Positions 25,121 through 34,697 of a DNA stretch of 64,000 nucleotides are shown piece after piece (position 1 is the first letter of the stretch; every line of letters begins with the position of its first letter). The stretch is from the NCBI RefSeq assembly GCF_003610895.1, contig NZ_MCAS01000012.1, positions 267,045 through 331,044 of the forward strand, in the 5' to 3' direction. The stretch is from Paraburkholderia fungorum. Its GTDB lineage: Bacteria; Pseudomonadota; Gammaproteobacteria; Burkholderiales; Burkholderiaceae. Both the position numbers and the translations under genes were made by a program. The notes beneath the pieces are model-generated. The model did not search any database and was not told the origin of the DNA. It saw only the letters and a program-made list of their open reading frames with translations.

Positions 25121-25897
25121 ATGAATGTTCTTCTCGTCTATGCACACCCGGAACCCCGGTCGTTAAATGGGTCGCTCAAGGACTTTTCGGTAAAACATCT
25201 CGAGGATGCCGGGCATGTCGTTCAGGTATCCGATCTGTACGCGATGAACTGGAAAGCATCGCTCGATGCAAACGACAGCCTGGATACGCAACCGGGCGCA
25301 CGTTTCGATCCTTCTCTCGATTCGAAGCGTGCTTTCAGGGATGGCCGGCAAAGCCCCGACATCGCGCTCGAACAGGAGAAGCTGAAATGGGCGGATGCGG
25401 TGATTCTGCAGTTCCCGTTGTGGTGGTTCTCGATGCCCGCGATCCTGAAAGGCTGGGTAGAGCGGGTGTATGCCTATGGTTTTGCGTACGGCGTGGGCGA
25501 GCATTCCGATGCGCGCTGGGGCGACCGTTACGGAGAAGGCAGCATGGCGGGCAAGCGGGCGATGCTGATCGTAACAACAGGGGGATGGGAATCTCACTAC
25601 AGCCCGCGCGGTATCAACGGGCCGATCGACGACGTGTTGTTCCCGATTCAGCACGGCGTGCTGTATTACCCCGGTTTCGACGTGTTGCCGCCGTTCGTCA
25701 TCCATCGGACGAGCCGGATCGACGAAGCGCGGTTCTCCGCGATTCGTGACGGACTCGGACAGCGTCTCGATGACCTGTGGACGACCGCGCCCATACCGTT
25801 TCGGCCGCAGAACGCCGGGGCATACGAGATTCCGGCGCTTACATTACGGCCTGATGTCGCGCCGGATCGGGCGGGCTTTTCAGCACACATTGAATAG
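25121..25897 (+). CDS. NAD(P)H dehydrogenase (quinone), flavodoxin-like
   Basis: A 258-residue FMN/FAD flavoprotein of the NQO1/KefF/MdaB fold. The phosphate-binding loop is VYAHPEPRSLNGSL at the N-terminus, the FPLWWFSMPAILKGWVERV block packs over the flavin, and TTGGWESHYSPRG is the second substrate-side loop. It probably performs two-electron quinone reduction, which protects against quinone stress. It is a single gene divergent from a LysR regulator. Confidence 0.88.
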   Translation: MNVLLVYAHPEPRSLNGSLKDFSVKHLEDAGHVVQVSDLYAMNWKASLDANDSLDTQPGARFDPSLDSKRAFRDGRQSPDIALEQEKLKWADAVILQFPLWWFSMPAILKGWVERVYAYGFAYGVGEHSDARWGDRYGEGSMAGKRAMLIVTTGGWESHYSPRGINGPIDDVLFPIQHGVLYYPGFDVLPPFVIHRTSRIDEARFSAIRDGLGQRLDDLWTTAPIPFRPQNAGAYEIPALTLRPDVAPDRAGFSAHIE

Positions 25898-26117
25898 ACG
25901 TGTTGCCGCCCTGTATTCGCTTTCAGGGTGCAGCCGCTGCATGATGGTTCGGTTTGGGCCGGTCCGGCTCCCTCTGGAGCGGCACCAAGCTGACAACACC
26001 GTATGCTTTGTTGAAATTTGGTTGTAAGTCGCCGTTGTTAGAGTCGTCGTCAGAGTTTTGCCGCCAGATGCCAGACAGTGTTCATCGAACACATAGAAAG
26101 GGGGAGAGCGACAAACC

Positions 26118-26960
26118 ATGAAAATGAATCGTGTGTTCTGGCTCATTCTGACGCTGCTGTTCACGAACCCGGTCTGGGCATTTCAGTCCAGGGTCGTCGC
26201 CATTCCCAGTGCGGCCATGCATAAGTCGTTCGAGGCGACGGTGGTGCTGCCTGATCAATACACGCATGGCAAAGCCGCCGATCGCTTTCCCGTCGTCTAC
26301 CTGCTGCACGGTTCAGGTGGCGATTACACCGACTGGACCGCGAATTCTCATATCGGCAAACTCGCCGACCGTTATCACGTGATTCTCGTCATGCCGGACG
26401 GCGGTCACGAGAGCTGGTATATCGATAGTCCCGTCGATCCGCGCAGCCGTTACGAAACCTACGTAGGTACCGAAGTGGTCGGCTATATCGACCAGCATTT
26501 CCGCACGATTGCAACGCGCCAGGCGCGCGCGATTACCGGGTTGAGCATGGGCGGATTCGGCGCATTGCATATCGCGCTCGACCGGCCGGACGAATTCGGC
26601 GCTGCGGGCAGTATCAGCGGGGCGGTCGATCCACGCGGATGCGAAGATGAGCCAGGAATCGACGAGGTGTTTGGCGATCCGGCCCGGCACGCCGACTTCT
26701 GGAACAACGAGGCTATCGTCGAAAACGCCCGTAGTCTGGCAAGTGCGCATATCGCGCTGACGATCGATTGCGGTGTGAATGACTCGCTTGTCCAGTCGAA
26801 CCGGATGCTGCATGCGCGGCTGGTCGAATTGGGCGTGCCGCATGATTATGCGGAGCGGCCGGGCGGCCATACGTGGAAGTACTGGGCGAACGCGGTGCAG
26901 TATCAGGTGCTGTTCTTTGCCAGTTCGTTCAGGCGCAGTGGCGGCGCGGCGCAGACCTGA
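26118..26960 (+). CDS. Exported esterase (esterase D/tributyrin-esterase type)
   Basis: A 280-residue protein with a signal peptide (about 1-21, VWA-FQ) and an alpha/beta-hydrolase fold. YLLHGSGGDYTDW is the oxyanion turn, the nucleophile is Ser143 in GLSMGGFGAL, and the base is His in RPGGHTWKYW. Relatives hydrolyse short acyl esters or S-formylglutathione; export here points to an ester substrate in the periplasm. GGGGGAG upstream supports the start. It is a single gene, with no regulator adjacent. Confidence 0.85.
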   Translation: MKMNRVFWLILTLLFTNPVWAFQSRVVAIPSAAMHKSFEATVVLPDQYTHGKAADRFPVVYLLHGSGGDYTDWTANSHIGKLADRYHVILVMPDGGHESWYIDSPVDPRSRYETYVGTEVVGYIDQHFRTIATRQARAITGLSMGGFGALHIALDRPDEFGAAGSISGAVDPRGCEDEPGIDEVFGDPARHADFWNNEAIVENARSLASAHIALTIDCGVNDSLVQSNRMLHARLVELGVPHDYAERPGGHTWKYWANAVQYQVLFFASSFRRSGGAAQT

Positions 26961-27026
26961 GGCGCGAACGGGTTAAATCGTCAATGGCGAATTGATGGCT
27001 ATCCTGATTATCTCCGCCTGATGGCG

Positions 27027-27998
27027 TCACGAGGCGGCGGAGTGCTCGCCTAGAAATTCGCAGACCGTGCGATGCAATGCCTTCACACCGGGACTCGATT
27101 CGAGCGCGCGCCAGCATCCATGCACGAGTCCGGTTCCAATCCATAACCGGCCCTTTCCGCCGGCCGCATTGATACGGTCGACAAACACCCTCGCGTCGTC
27201 CCGCAACGGATCGTGTTCGACACCCACCGCAAGCGTCGGCGGAAGTCCGTCGAAGCGCGTCGCATCGAGCGGTATCGTCCAGGCAGGATAGGGCGCGTGG
27301 TTGTCGTCGTTTTTGTCCCCGCTTTTGCCCCAATATAGATCGCGAAACGCATGCACATCGGCAAGCGTCAGCATCGGCGCATGCGCTTCGGTTTCGCGCG
27401 CGGGCATCTGTGGCTCGGTGCCGAGCATCGGATAAACCAGCGCAAGTCCGCGTACGCCCTCGACACCGGCATCGCGCAAGCGCATGGCGACGCTGGCCGC
27501 GAGATTCGCGCCGGCGCTATCCCCGGCCAGTTGCAACGCACTTCCCGCTAGCGAATCAAACGGCAGGCCGCCGTTCAACGCCGCTAGCGTGACTTCCAGG
27601 CAATCGTCATGGGCAGCTGGCGCGCGGTGTTCAGGCGCAAGGCGGTAATCGAGCGCAATCACATCGAGTCCGGTATCCGCGGCAATCCGCGCTGTCACGA
27701 TCTGATGACTCTCCAATGAGCCGAGCACGAAGCCGCCACCGTGAAAGTACAGGACGGTGCCGCCGGGTGTCCCGCTCGCCGTTCTACGATTCCGATAGCG
27801 CCGCAGTCTGATCGGATGCCCGGCGCTTGCGTGAAACACCGCGTCTTCAGCGATCACATCGGCAGGCAGAGGCGGCGTGAGCGCCGCCGCGTAGCGATCG
27901 TAAATTGCGCGCTGCTCGCCTGGCGGCAATGAAGTCGAATGCCCTGCATAGATGGCGGCAGTCCGTTCGATGAACGCGGCAATCTCCGGTTCAAGCAT
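27027..27998 (-). CDS. HSL-family alpha/beta hydrolase in the carnitine operon
   Basis: A 323-residue hormone-sensitive-lipase-type esterase. The HGGG oxyanion motif is at 86-89, the nucleophile Ser161 in GDSAGANLA, the acid Asp in VEHDPLRDDA and the base His in GLVHGCW. Its start overlaps the end of cdhB by 8 bp, so it is the last gene of the carnitine operon. This position suggests hydrolysis of O-acylcarnitines to free carnitine before CdhA acts (inferred; not part of the minimal pathway). Confidence 0.85.
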   Translation of the reverse strand: MLEPEIAAFIERTAAIYAGHSTSLPPGEQRAIYDRYAAALTPPLPADVIAEDAVFHASAGHPIRLRRYRNRRTASGTPGGTVLYFHGGGFVLGSLESHQIVTARIAADTGLDVIALDYRLAPEHRAPAAHDDCLEVTLAALNGGLPFDSLAGSALQLAGDSAGANLAASVAMRLRDAGVEGVRGLALVYPMLGTEPQMPARETEAHAPMLTLADVHAFRDLYWGKSGDKNDDNHAPYPAWTIPLDATRFDGLPPTLAVGVEHDPLRDDARVFVDRINAAGGKGRLWIGTGLVHGCWRALESSPGVKALHRTVCEFLGEHSAAS

Positions 27999-28518
27999 GT
28001 TCGCCGCCTTCAGTCTCTTTGGGTGCGCTAGGCGAGGTTTTGACCGGCAATCCGATTACACGGCCTGCAAACCTGGCCGTGGGCAGCGCAGCATGCGCTT
28101 GCGCCAGTGCCCGAACACGCGCCGCGACGTCGGGGTCGAAGGCAACCGCGCGCGGCCCACTCGTATCGACGTGCAGCAACATCTGTTCGCCTGCGGCCAC
28201 TGGTTCGACACCGTCATCAGCGAACATCTCGAGGTAAAGATGCAGCCGCTTGGCGTCATGCCCAAGCACGCGCATATCGACGCGAACCTGCGTGCCTTCC
28301 TTGATTTCGTGCAGGTAGTTGATATGCGCTTCGAGCGTGTAGATCGAGCGGGCGCGTTCTTTGCGCACCGGATCGGGCAGGCCGATCACGTCGATCAACG
28401 CATCAGTCGCGAAGCTGAAAATCAGCATGTAGAACGCGTCGCGCAAGTGGCCGTTGTAATCGACCCATTCCGCGCGCACGGTATCGCGATAGCAGGGCAG
28501 CGCAGCGTGATCCGGCAT
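27991..28518 (-). CDS. cdhB: Betainyl-CoA thioesterase-like protein of carnitine catabolism
   Basis: A hot-dog-fold thioesterase of about 175 residues (RAEWVDYNGHLRDAFYML is the YbgC/4HBT motif with the Asp; IKEGTQVRVDMRVLG follows). In Pseudomonas, CdhB acts with CdhA and CdhC to turn carnitine into glycine betaine; the same three genes are together here. ATG at 28518 is chosen. A TTG at 28524 in the same frame actually sits better behind AAGGA (5 bp against 11), so the true start may be two codons earlier. Confidence 0.85.
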   Translation of the reverse strand: MPDHAALPCYRDTVRAEWVDYNGHLRDAFYMLIFSFATDALIDVIGLPDPVRKERARSIYTLEAHINYLHEIKEGTQVRVDMRVLGHDAKRLHLYLEMFADDGVEPVAAGEQMLLHVDTSGPRAVAFDPDVAARVRALAQAHAALPTARFAGRVIGLPVKTSPSAPKETEGGEHA

Positions 28519-28612
28519 GAGCAATCGTTTCCTTCATCAGTATGAGTTGCATCGCCCGTGCGAGGAACGCAGCGGGCCTGCACAGCAGTATGCTCGCCTC
28601 TACACAGCCGTA

Positions 28613-29578
28613 TCACTCCGCAGGAAGCAATCCGTGCCGCGCCTTGGCTTCTCCAATCGCCGCCAGCACACTCGTAATACAATCGTCCCGATAGCGTTCG
28701 AGTTGCTTGATCGAGCGCGGCCCAACCTGTTCGGACGTTCCGTCCACTACCCGGTCGATCAGCTCGTCGGTGAGCTGCGGCGCTACCAGTTTAGTCCACG
28801 GCAGCTCCAATGCCGGTCCAAATTGCTGCATGAAGTGGCGCATGCCGGCGTCACCGCCTGCCAGCGTGTACGTCAGGAACGTACCCATGAAGGACCAGCG
28901 GATGCCCGCGCCGAAACGGATCGCGTCGTCGATTTCGCCGGTGGTCGCCACACCCTCATTGACCAGGTGCAGCGCCTCGCGCCACAACGCTTCGAGCAGG
29001 CGATCGGCGATAAAGCCGGGTACTTCCTTGCGCACGAGAAGCGGGCGCATCGATAGCGAGCGGTAAATCTGCATCGCAGCGTCGATGGTCGCCGGTGCGG
29101 TCAGTTCGCCACCCAGTACTTCGACGAGCGGCAGGAGATACACCGGATTGAACGGATGCCCGACGATGCAACGCTGCGGATTCACCGCCCGTGCATAGAA
29201 GTCGCTCGGCAGCAGGCCGGAAGTGGACGAAGCGATGATCGCATCGGGTTTTGCCGCGCGACTGATCTGCTCATGCAAGGCGAGCTTCAATTCCTCGCGT
29301 TCGGGTGCGCTCTCCTGAATGAAGTCGGCCTGTTCGACGCAGGCTTCGATCGTATCGACGAAACGCAGCCGGTTGGGTGAAGCGCCCGCGGCGAGACCGA
29401 CGCGTTCCAGTGCGGGCCAGGCATTCGCGATGTTTTCGCGCAACTGCTTCTCCGCGCCCGGAGCGGGATCCCATGCGACGACGTCGAGCCCATGCGCGAG
29501 CGCGCGCGCCACCCAGCCGCTGCCGATCACGCCCGCGCCGATTGCCGCAAATGTTTTGATATCGACGATCACTGCCAT
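28613..29578 (-). CDS. cdhA: L-carnitine dehydrogenase
   Basis: A 321-residue NAD-dependent enzyme of the 3-hydroxyacyl-CoA dehydrogenase family, oxidising L-carnitine to 3-dehydrocarnitine. The Rossmann motif [19 protein letters not shown] lies near the N-terminus, [10 protein letters not shown] and [20 protein letters not shown] follow, and the C-terminal helical domain starts around 190. Size and context (cdhC upstream, cdhB downstream) make carnitine the likely substrate rather than an acyl-CoA. AAAGGAAA precedes the start. Confidence 0.92.
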   Translation of the reverse strand: MAVIVDIKTFAAIGAGVIGSGWVARALAHGLDVVAWDPAPGAEKQLRENIANAWPALERVGLAAGASPNRLRFVDTIEACVEQADFIQESAPEREELKLALHEQISRAAKPDAIIASSTSGLLPSDFYARAVNPQRCIVGHPFNPVYLLPLVEVLGGELTAPATIDAAMQIYRSLSMRPLLVRKEVPGFIADRLLEALWREALHLVNEGVATTGEIDDAIRFGAGIRWSFMGTFLTYTLAGGDAGMRHFMQQFGPALELPWTKLVAPQLTDELIDRVVDGTSEQVGPRSIKQLERYRDDCITSVLAAIGEAKARHGLLPAE

Positions 29579-29654
29579 TGCTGATGTTTCCTTTGCCTAT
29601 GAGTTTTCAGGTGACGCAACGCACTATCTCCAGCGCGCTGGATACGTGGCATCG

Positions 29655-30584
29655 TCACGCGTACTGTCCAGCTGCACGCCGCTCCAGTTGCCGCTCGCCA
29701 CGCGCGGGCAGGCCGAGTTTGCGACGGCCTTCCGCGGGTGTCAGCGCACGGCCGCCGAGCCGCTCGATGATCTCGATCGCGCGCTGCACCAGCGTGCCGT
29801 TCGTTGCAGGCACACCCTTGTCGAGCCAGATGTTGTCTTCGAGGCCGACACGCACGTGGCCACCGAGGAGCATCGCCTGCGCGACCATTGGCATCTGCAT
29901 GCGGCCGATGCCGAAACCGGCCCATTGCGCGCCAGGCGGCAGGTTGTCGGCCATCGCTTTCATCGTCGTGGTGTCGGCGGGCGCACCCCATGGAATGCCC
30001 AGGCAGATCTGAAACAGCGGCGGCGCGTCGAGCAAACCTTCCTGGAGCAATTGCTTGGCGAACCACAGATGCCCGGTGTCGAAGATTTCCAGTTCCGGCT
30101 TCACGCCGAGTTCCTGGATGCGCTGCGCGCCGGCCCGCAATTGCGCGGGCGTCGACACATAGATGTAGTTGCCGTCGCCGAAATTGAGCGTGCCGCAATC
30201 GAGCGTGCAGATTTCCGGCAGGAGCTCCTCGACATGCGCGAGGCGTGTCAAACCGCCGACGAGGTCCGTTCCCGCGCCGAAACGCATCGGATCTTCGCCG
30301 GGACCGATCTCGAGATCGCCACCCATGCCCGCTGTCAGGTTGATGATCACGTCGGTGCCTGACGAGCGGATCCGGTCGACGACCTCGCGATACAGCTGCG
30401 GATCGCGGCTGCCGCGTCCGGTCTTCGGATCGCGCACATGGCAATGCGCAACGGTCGCACCGGCCTTCGCGGCTTCGATAGCGGCGTCGGCGATCTGCTT
30501 TGGCGTGACGGGAATGGCCGGATGCCTGCCGACCGTATCGCCCGCGCCGGTGACCGCGCAGGTCACGATGACTTCATGATTCAT
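29655..30584 (-). CDS. cdhC: 3-dehydrocarnitine:acetyl-CoA trimethylamine-transfer-type cleavage enzyme (BKACE)
   Basis: A 309-residue beta-keto acid cleavage enzyme. [15 protein letters not shown] starts the TIM barrel and the zinc motif HCHVRD is near residue 50. The [30 protein letters not shown] and [11 protein letters not shown] blocks are those of the dehydrocarnitine branch. It condenses dehydrocarnitine with acetyl-CoA to give acetoacetate and betainyl-CoA, which CdhB then hydrolyses. It is second in the operon caiX-cdhC-cdhA-cdhB-esterase. Confidence 0.93.
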   Translation of the reverse strand: MNHEVIVTCAVTGAGDTVGRHPAIPVTPKQIADAAIEAAKAGATVAHCHVRDPKTGRGSRDPQLYREVVDRIRSSGTDVIINLTAGMGGDLEIGPGEDPMRFGAGTDLVGGLTRLAHVEELLPEICTLDCGTLNFGDGNYIYVSTPAQLRAGAQRIQELGVKPELEIFDTGHLWFAKQLLQEGLLDAPPLFQICLGIPWGAPADTTTMKAMADNLPPGAQWAGFGIGRMQMPMVAQAMLLGGHVRVGLEDNIWLDKGVPATNGTLVQRAIEIIERLGGRALTPAEGRRKLGLPARGERQLERRAAGQYA

Positions 30585-30699
30585 ACGTGCTGGTTCCTGT
30601 AAATTGAAATGCGCAACCTGGTGGATGGAGGCTGGATTGCGGCCATGGCCGGCCGCACCTGGGCGGTGCTACTCAGGCGGCCCCACCTAGGCGGTCCCA

Positions 30700-31653
30700 T
30701 CAAAGTCCGAGATAGGCCTTTACCGCGGGCAGACCGTCTTTACCGTCATAGGTCTTCACTCCGGCGAGCCACGCATCCAGTACTTGCGGGTTCTTCTTCA
30801 GATACGCCTTGGCGGCATCGGCAGGTTTTTCCTTGTTCATCACCGATTGCATCACCACGTTCTCCAGTTGCGTCGAAAAGCGCAGATTGCTCACCAGCTT
30901 GCCCGCGTTCGGGCAGCGCGTCAGATAGTCGGGGGACGTCAGCGTATAAACGCGCGCTTCGCCGTCGTTGGGGCCGAATACGCCGTCGCTGCCGGTGAGG
31001 TATTTCATGTCGATCTGGATATTCATGGGATGCGGTTCCCAGCCGAGAAACACCACCCATTTCTTCTCGCGAATCGCGCGATCCACCGATACCAGCATGC
31101 CCGCTTCACTCGATTCGATCAGCTTGAAGCCGCCGAGGCCGAATTGATTGCTGGCGATCATTTTCTGAATCGCGGCGTTCGCGCTGCTGCCGGGTTCGAT
31201 GCCATAGATCTTGCCGTCGAGCTGGTCGCGATGTTTCGCGATGTCGGCGAAAGTCTTGAGGCCTGCTTCGTACTCATAGCTCGGCACGGCGAAGGTCGCC
31301 TTGGCGCCGGTCAGGTTAGGTGGCTGCAACACCTGGATCGATTTCGAATCGACGAACGGTGCAATCGCTTTTTCCTGCACGGGCCACCAGTAGCCGAGCG
31401 ACACGTCGAGCTGTTTGCTCTTCAGACCGGCGAACGAAATCGGCACTGATGCGACGGTCGTCACGGGCTGATAGCCGAGTCCCTCGAATACGGCCGATGC
31501 AAGCGCCGTGGTCGACGTGATGTCGGTCCAGCCAATGTCGGCAAAATGCACCGCGCGGCAGGTGGCGGGATCCTGTGCGAGAACCGGCGACGCAGCGGCG
31601 ACAGCCGCCAGACAGACAAGATGGGCAAGCAGGGCTTTGACGCGTAACTTCAT
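30700..31653 (-). CDS. caiX: Carnitine-type ABC transporter substrate-binding protein
   Basis: A 317-residue OpuAC/ProX-family binding protein with signal peptide (about 1-26, VLA-QD). FADIGWTDITSTTALASAVFEGLGY, LGYWWPVQE and FLGWEPHPMN supply the aromatic box that binds quaternary ammonium groups. The position at the head of the cdh genes supports carnitine as ligand, as for CaiX of Pseudomonas; choline or betaine cannot be excluded. No permease or ATPase gene is adjacent, so it must feed an ABC core encoded elsewhere, as known for CaiX with CbcWV. Confidence 0.88.
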   Translation of the reverse strand: MKLRVKALLAHLVCLAAVAAASPVLAQDPATCRAVHFADIGWTDITSTTALASAVFEGLGYQPVTTVASVPISFAGLKSKQLDVSLGYWWPVQEKAIAPFVDSKSIQVLQPPNLTGAKATFAVPSYEYEAGLKTFADIAKHRDQLDGKIYGIEPGSSANAAIQKMIASNQFGLGGFKLIESSEAGMLVSVDRAIREKKWVVFLGWEPHPMNIQIDMKYLTGSDGVFGPNDGEARVYTLTSPDYLTRCPNAGKLVSNLRFSTQLENVVMQSVMNKEKPADAAKAYLKKNPQVLDAWLAGVKTYDGKDGLPAVKAYLGL

Positions 31654-32065
31654 GACGTTCCCTCTTCTGACACGTTAAACAGCGTGTTTCGAAACAGCCG
31701 CGACGAGATAAACAGGGCGGCCCCCGGTCCTGCGCGGTATTGCGCGATGTGCATCGAGTCATGCGCGAGCCATGCACTAAGGCTGGCTTGAGTAGCGCCT
31801 GAGCCGCAGGAATGACGTAACGTTAATGCCCCATATTCCGGCCAAAGCGACCGTCAGCGACCCGTTCTTGCTCCCATGCGACAACGAGGGAAAACCAGCA
31901 TCGTTCGTCATGCGGCGCAGCATCGACGGGTTCGATGAATTTTGGTGTGTCTTGCCGCATCGCGCACCGCTTGCTACGCTCGCCCGGAATCCCGCGTTGG
32001 TTTGCGGCTTTGTGTCTCCAAGTGTCCCTACGTTTCCCGAGTGTCCCTGATCGAGTCCGCGCACG
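31654..32065. other. Divergent control region of caiX-cdh and cdhR
   Basis: About 410 bp separating the carnitine operon from its AraC-type regulator gene. No gene is supported; frames crossing it are shadows. The regulator's binding sites and both promoters are expected here, but I could not identify a convincing repeat pair by eye. Confidence 0.5.
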
Positions 32066-33076
32066 ATGCCCGAAGATATGTCGTTCCTGCTGCTGCCGGG
32101 CTTCTCGGCGATTGGCTTCATGTCAGCGGTCGAGCCGCTGCGCGTGGCCAACCGCTTTCGAGGCGATCTCTACCGCTGGCGCATTCTGAGTCTCGACGGC
32201 GCGCCGGTCGCGGCCAGCAACGGCATTTCGATCAACGCGGAAGCGGCAATCGCCGATGTCCATGAAACGCAGACGGTATTCGTCGTCGCGGGCTTCGAGC
32301 CGCTCGCCTGCTATACGCGCGAGCTCGGCGATTGCCTGAGGCGGTTTGAGCGGAGTGGCGCGACGCTCGGCGGCATCGATACGGGCAGCTTCGTCCTCGC
32401 GGAAGCGGGGCTCCTGGGTGGCTCGGACAGCGTGACCGTGCACTGGGAAGCGTTGTCGGCGTTTCGCGAGCGCTATGCCTCGCTGAGCGCAAGCCAGGAG
32501 CTGTTCGAAATCGGCGCGCGGCGCATCACCTGCGCGGGCGGCACGGCGTCGATCGACATGATGCTCGACCTGATTGGCCGCAAGCACGGCGCAGCGTTGG
32601 CTTCCGCGGTATCGGAGCAGTTTGTCGTGAGCCGGATCCGGCAGCGTTCGGACCATCAGCGCATGGAAATCGCGGCGCGTTACGGGGTGCATAACCGCAA
32701 GCTGATTCAGGTGATCGGGGCCATGGAACAGCATATGGAAGAGCCGCTGACGCCCGACCAACTCGCCGAGGAAATCAGCGTGACGCGGCGGCAACTGGAA
32801 CGGCTCTTCTGCGCCTCGCTGAAGGACACGCCGACGCATTTCTATCTGCAACTGCGCCTGACCCGCGCGCGCGAGTTGCTGCAACAGACCGACATGTCGA
32901 TCACGTCGATTTGCGTCGCGTGCGGATTCGAGTCGCCTTCGCATTTTTCGCGGACGTATCGCGTGCGCTTCGGCGTGAGTCCCAGGGGCGACCGGCAGGT
33001 GATGGGCGGCAGAAATGGCGGCGCTGAAGTGTCATCGAGCGGGGCAGCGCCGGCCTTATCGCCGGGCTTTCAATGA
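32066..33076 (+). CDS. cdhR: GlxA-type AraC-family regulator of carnitine catabolism
   Basis: A 336-residue regulator. Residues 4-190 form a DJ-1/PfpI-like amidotransferase-fold domain (MSFLLLPGFSAIGFMSAVEPLRVANR; GGIDTGSFVLAEAGLL). Residues 215-320 are the double AraC helix-turn-helix (LTPDQLAEEISVTRRQLERLF, ITSICVACGFESPSHFSRTYR). This domain plan is that of CdhR/GbdR. It is divergent from caiX-cdhCAB, whose activator in the presence of carnitine it is expected to be. Confidence 0.9.
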   Translation: MPEDMSFLLLPGFSAIGFMSAVEPLRVANRFRGDLYRWRILSLDGAPVAASNGISINAEAAIADVHETQTVFVVAGFEPLACYTRELGDCLRRFERSGATLGGIDTGSFVLAEAGLLGGSDSVTVHWEALSAFRERYASLSASQELFEIGARRITCAGGTASIDMMLDLIGRKHGAALASAVSEQFVVSRIRQRSDHQRMEIAARYGVHNRKLIQVIGAMEQHMEEPLTPDQLAEEISVTRRQLERLFCASLKDTPTHFYLQLRLTRARELLQQTDMSITSICVACGFESPSHFSRTYRVRFGVSPRGDRQVMGGRNGGAEVSSSGAAPALSPGFQ

Positions 33077-33123
33077 GCTTTCTTGGCAATTGTGCCGATT
33101 CTAGCAACAGTGAATTCGTTTAT

Positions 33124-33138
33124 TAGGGGTTTACCCTA
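33124..33138. promoter_or_regulatory. TAGGG-N5-CCCTA inverted repeat upstream of the DUF4148 gene
   Basis: TAGGGGTTTACCCTA lies about 90 bp before the DUF4148 start and is followed by TATCGACTGACTCCTAGACTG, read as two parts. Position fits a promoter-proximal operator. Confidence 0.4.
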
Positions 33139-33170
33139 TATCGACTGACTCCTAGACTGTGTCCACTGGC

Positions 33171-33190
33171 TGCAAACAAACGAGTTTGCA
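33171..33190 (+). other. 5'-UTR hairpin of the DUF4148 gene
   Basis: TGCAAAC and GTTTGCA are perfect 7-bp arms with a 6-nt loop, 35 bp before the start codon. It may stabilise the leader. Confidence 0.55.
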
Positions 33191-33224
33191 GCACGGCAAA
33201 AAACAATCTCTGGAGGTAGTCGTC

Positions 33225-33539
33225 ATGAAATCCCTGATCGAAGCTGTTGCTATCGCTGCTCTCATCACCGCACCGCTCGCGGCTTTCGCCCAATCGAACC
33301 AGCCGGTGACCCGCGCTCAGGTGCGCGCTGAGCTGGTCCAGCTGGAAAAGGCCGGCTATAACCCGGCAACGGCGAACGTCGACGACTATCCGGCAAACAT
33401 TCAGGCCGCCGAAGCACGCGTCGCGGCACAAAACGGCAGCGGTTACGGTTCGGCCACGAATGGGTCGTCGCAAGCAGGCAGCCGCACCGACGTGACGCCG
33501 AGTTCGTATTCGGCTCCGGTTGCAAACTTCGGACATTAA
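33225..33539 (+). CDS. DUF4148-family exported small protein
   Basis: A 104-residue protein with a clear signal peptide (cleavage after AFA). It has the DUF4148 pattern RAQVRAELVQLEKAGYNPA followed by D-x-Y-P-x-x-I-Q-A-A-E-A-R-V. These small periplasmic proteins are multi-copy in Burkholderiales and of unknown function; several respond to stress. TGGAGGT 6 bp upstream fixes the start. A strong hairpin follows. Confidence 0.88.
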   Translation: MKSLIEAVAIAALITAPLAAFAQSNQPVTRAQVRAELVQLEKAGYNPATANVDDYPANIQAAEARVAAQNGSGYGSATNGSSQAGSRTDVTPSSYSAPVANFGH

Positions 33540-33592
33540 TGAGCGGTGGCGCGGGCGGTAGTCTCGCACCCGCCCGATTGATATCGTTGTAA

Positions 33593-33634
33593 CAGCGGCC
33601 CCGCTTTCACTTCACTGTGAAAGCGGGGCCGCTG
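33593..33634 (+). terminator. Strong terminator-like hairpin
   Basis: An 18-bp perfect stem (CAGCGGCCCCGCTTTCAC and its complement) with a 6-nt loop, located between the convergent DUF4148 and LysR genes. There is no U tract, so it could act in both directions. Confidence 0.75.
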
Positions 33635-33688
33635 TGCGATTGAGCGCTGAACGAGGTAACCGGGCCGCTCCAGATTTTGCGCAGGCGC

Positions 33689-34597
33689 TTAGCCTGGTGC
33701 GGCGGTCAACTGTCTGAGTTGCTCCAGCAACTTCACCGCCGGACTCGGCAAAATCCCCTGACGACGCCGAAACGCCGTCAACGTGCGGCGTGCGACCAGA
33801 CCCGGGATCGGCAGCGTATCGAACACGCCGGCCGCACTTTCGGTGTCGTACATCGGCATGGCCATCCAGCTCAGAAACCCCGCACGCGTCACAAGGCTTT
33901 TCAGCACCGTGATCGAGCGCGTCTCGACCGCGATCTGCGGCATGCCGAACCCATGCTCGGCAAACACGTTCTGCATATGCTCGAACGGACCCGTTCCACG
34001 CGGCGGCACACACCACTGCTGATCGAGCGTGTCGGCAAGCGATAAATCCGCTTTGTTTCGCAGCGGATGGTCGAGCGCGGCGACCACATAGCTCGTGTCT
34101 TCCCACCTGCAGTCGGCAATCGCGGTGATCTCATCCGTGTCCGGCACCGCCATGCTGAGCGCGAGATCGATCTCGTGTTTCATCAGACTGTCCGCAAGCC
34201 GGTCCCACACGCCTTCCATGATCTCCACACGCAGATTCGGCCAGCGCGCGAGCACCCCGCTTACCGCGAGCGGCAGCACGAGCGTCGCGATGCTCGCCAC
34301 CGCGCCGACGCGAATCGTCCCTTTTGCGAGGCCGCGCATCGCGTCGATTTCCTCACGCGCGTGATCGGCCTCCCGTTGCAGCAGGGTGGCGTGCGGCAGC
34401 AGCGCGCTGCCGATCGCAGTAAGCTGCATGCCCTTCGAGTGCCGCTCGAACAGCGGCGCGCCGACCTGATCCTCGAGCCGCTTGATGGTGCGGCTCAGGG
34501 CGGGCTGGGTGACATGCAGCACTTCCGCGGCACGGCCCAGACTGCCGCTCGCGACAATAGTGGCGAACGCATGCAGTTGTTGCAGATTGAAAGTCAT
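33689..34597 (-). CDS. LysR-family regulator next to benzoylformate genes
   Basis: A 302-residue regulator with helix-turn-helix ATIVASGSLGRAAEVLHVTQ and PALSRTIKRLEDQVGAPLFER, and an effector domain from about 90. It resembles CbbR/GalR-type LysR proteins acting on aromatic or organic-acid genes. It is divergent from the benzoylformate decarboxylase gene and probably controls it. A palindrome (34610-34630) directly upstream is a likely autoregulatory site. A start at 34603 is also possible. Confidence 0.87.
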   Translation of the reverse strand: MTFNLQQLHAFATIVASGSLGRAAEVLHVTQPALSRTIKRLEDQVGAPLFERHSKGMQLTAIGSALLPHATLLQREADHAREEIDAMRGLAKGTIRVGAVASIATLVLPLAVSGVLARWPNLRVEIMEGVWDRLADSLMKHEIDLALSMAVPDTDEITAIADCRWEDTSYVVAALDHPLRNKADLSLADTLDQQWCVPPRGTGPFEHMQNVFAEHGFGMPQIAVETRSITVLKSLVTRAGFLSWMAMPMYDTESAAGVFDTLPIPGLVARRTLTAFRRRQGILPSPAVKLLEQLRQLTAAPG

Positions 34598-34609
34598 GCT
34601 CAAAAGTAA

Positions 34610-34630
34610 TGCCTTTTCTCAAAAAAGGCA
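34610..34630. promoter_or_regulatory. Palindrome upstream of the LysR gene
   Basis: TGCCTTTT and AAAAGGCA arms with a 5-nt centre, 12 bp before the LysR start. It is a candidate LysR operator. Confidence 0.55.
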
Positions 34631-34697
34631 ATTTTCAATTAACCTCGAGCTTCCGATAATGAGCCTTCAGGAAACGGCGCTTATCGCCCGCAACTAA

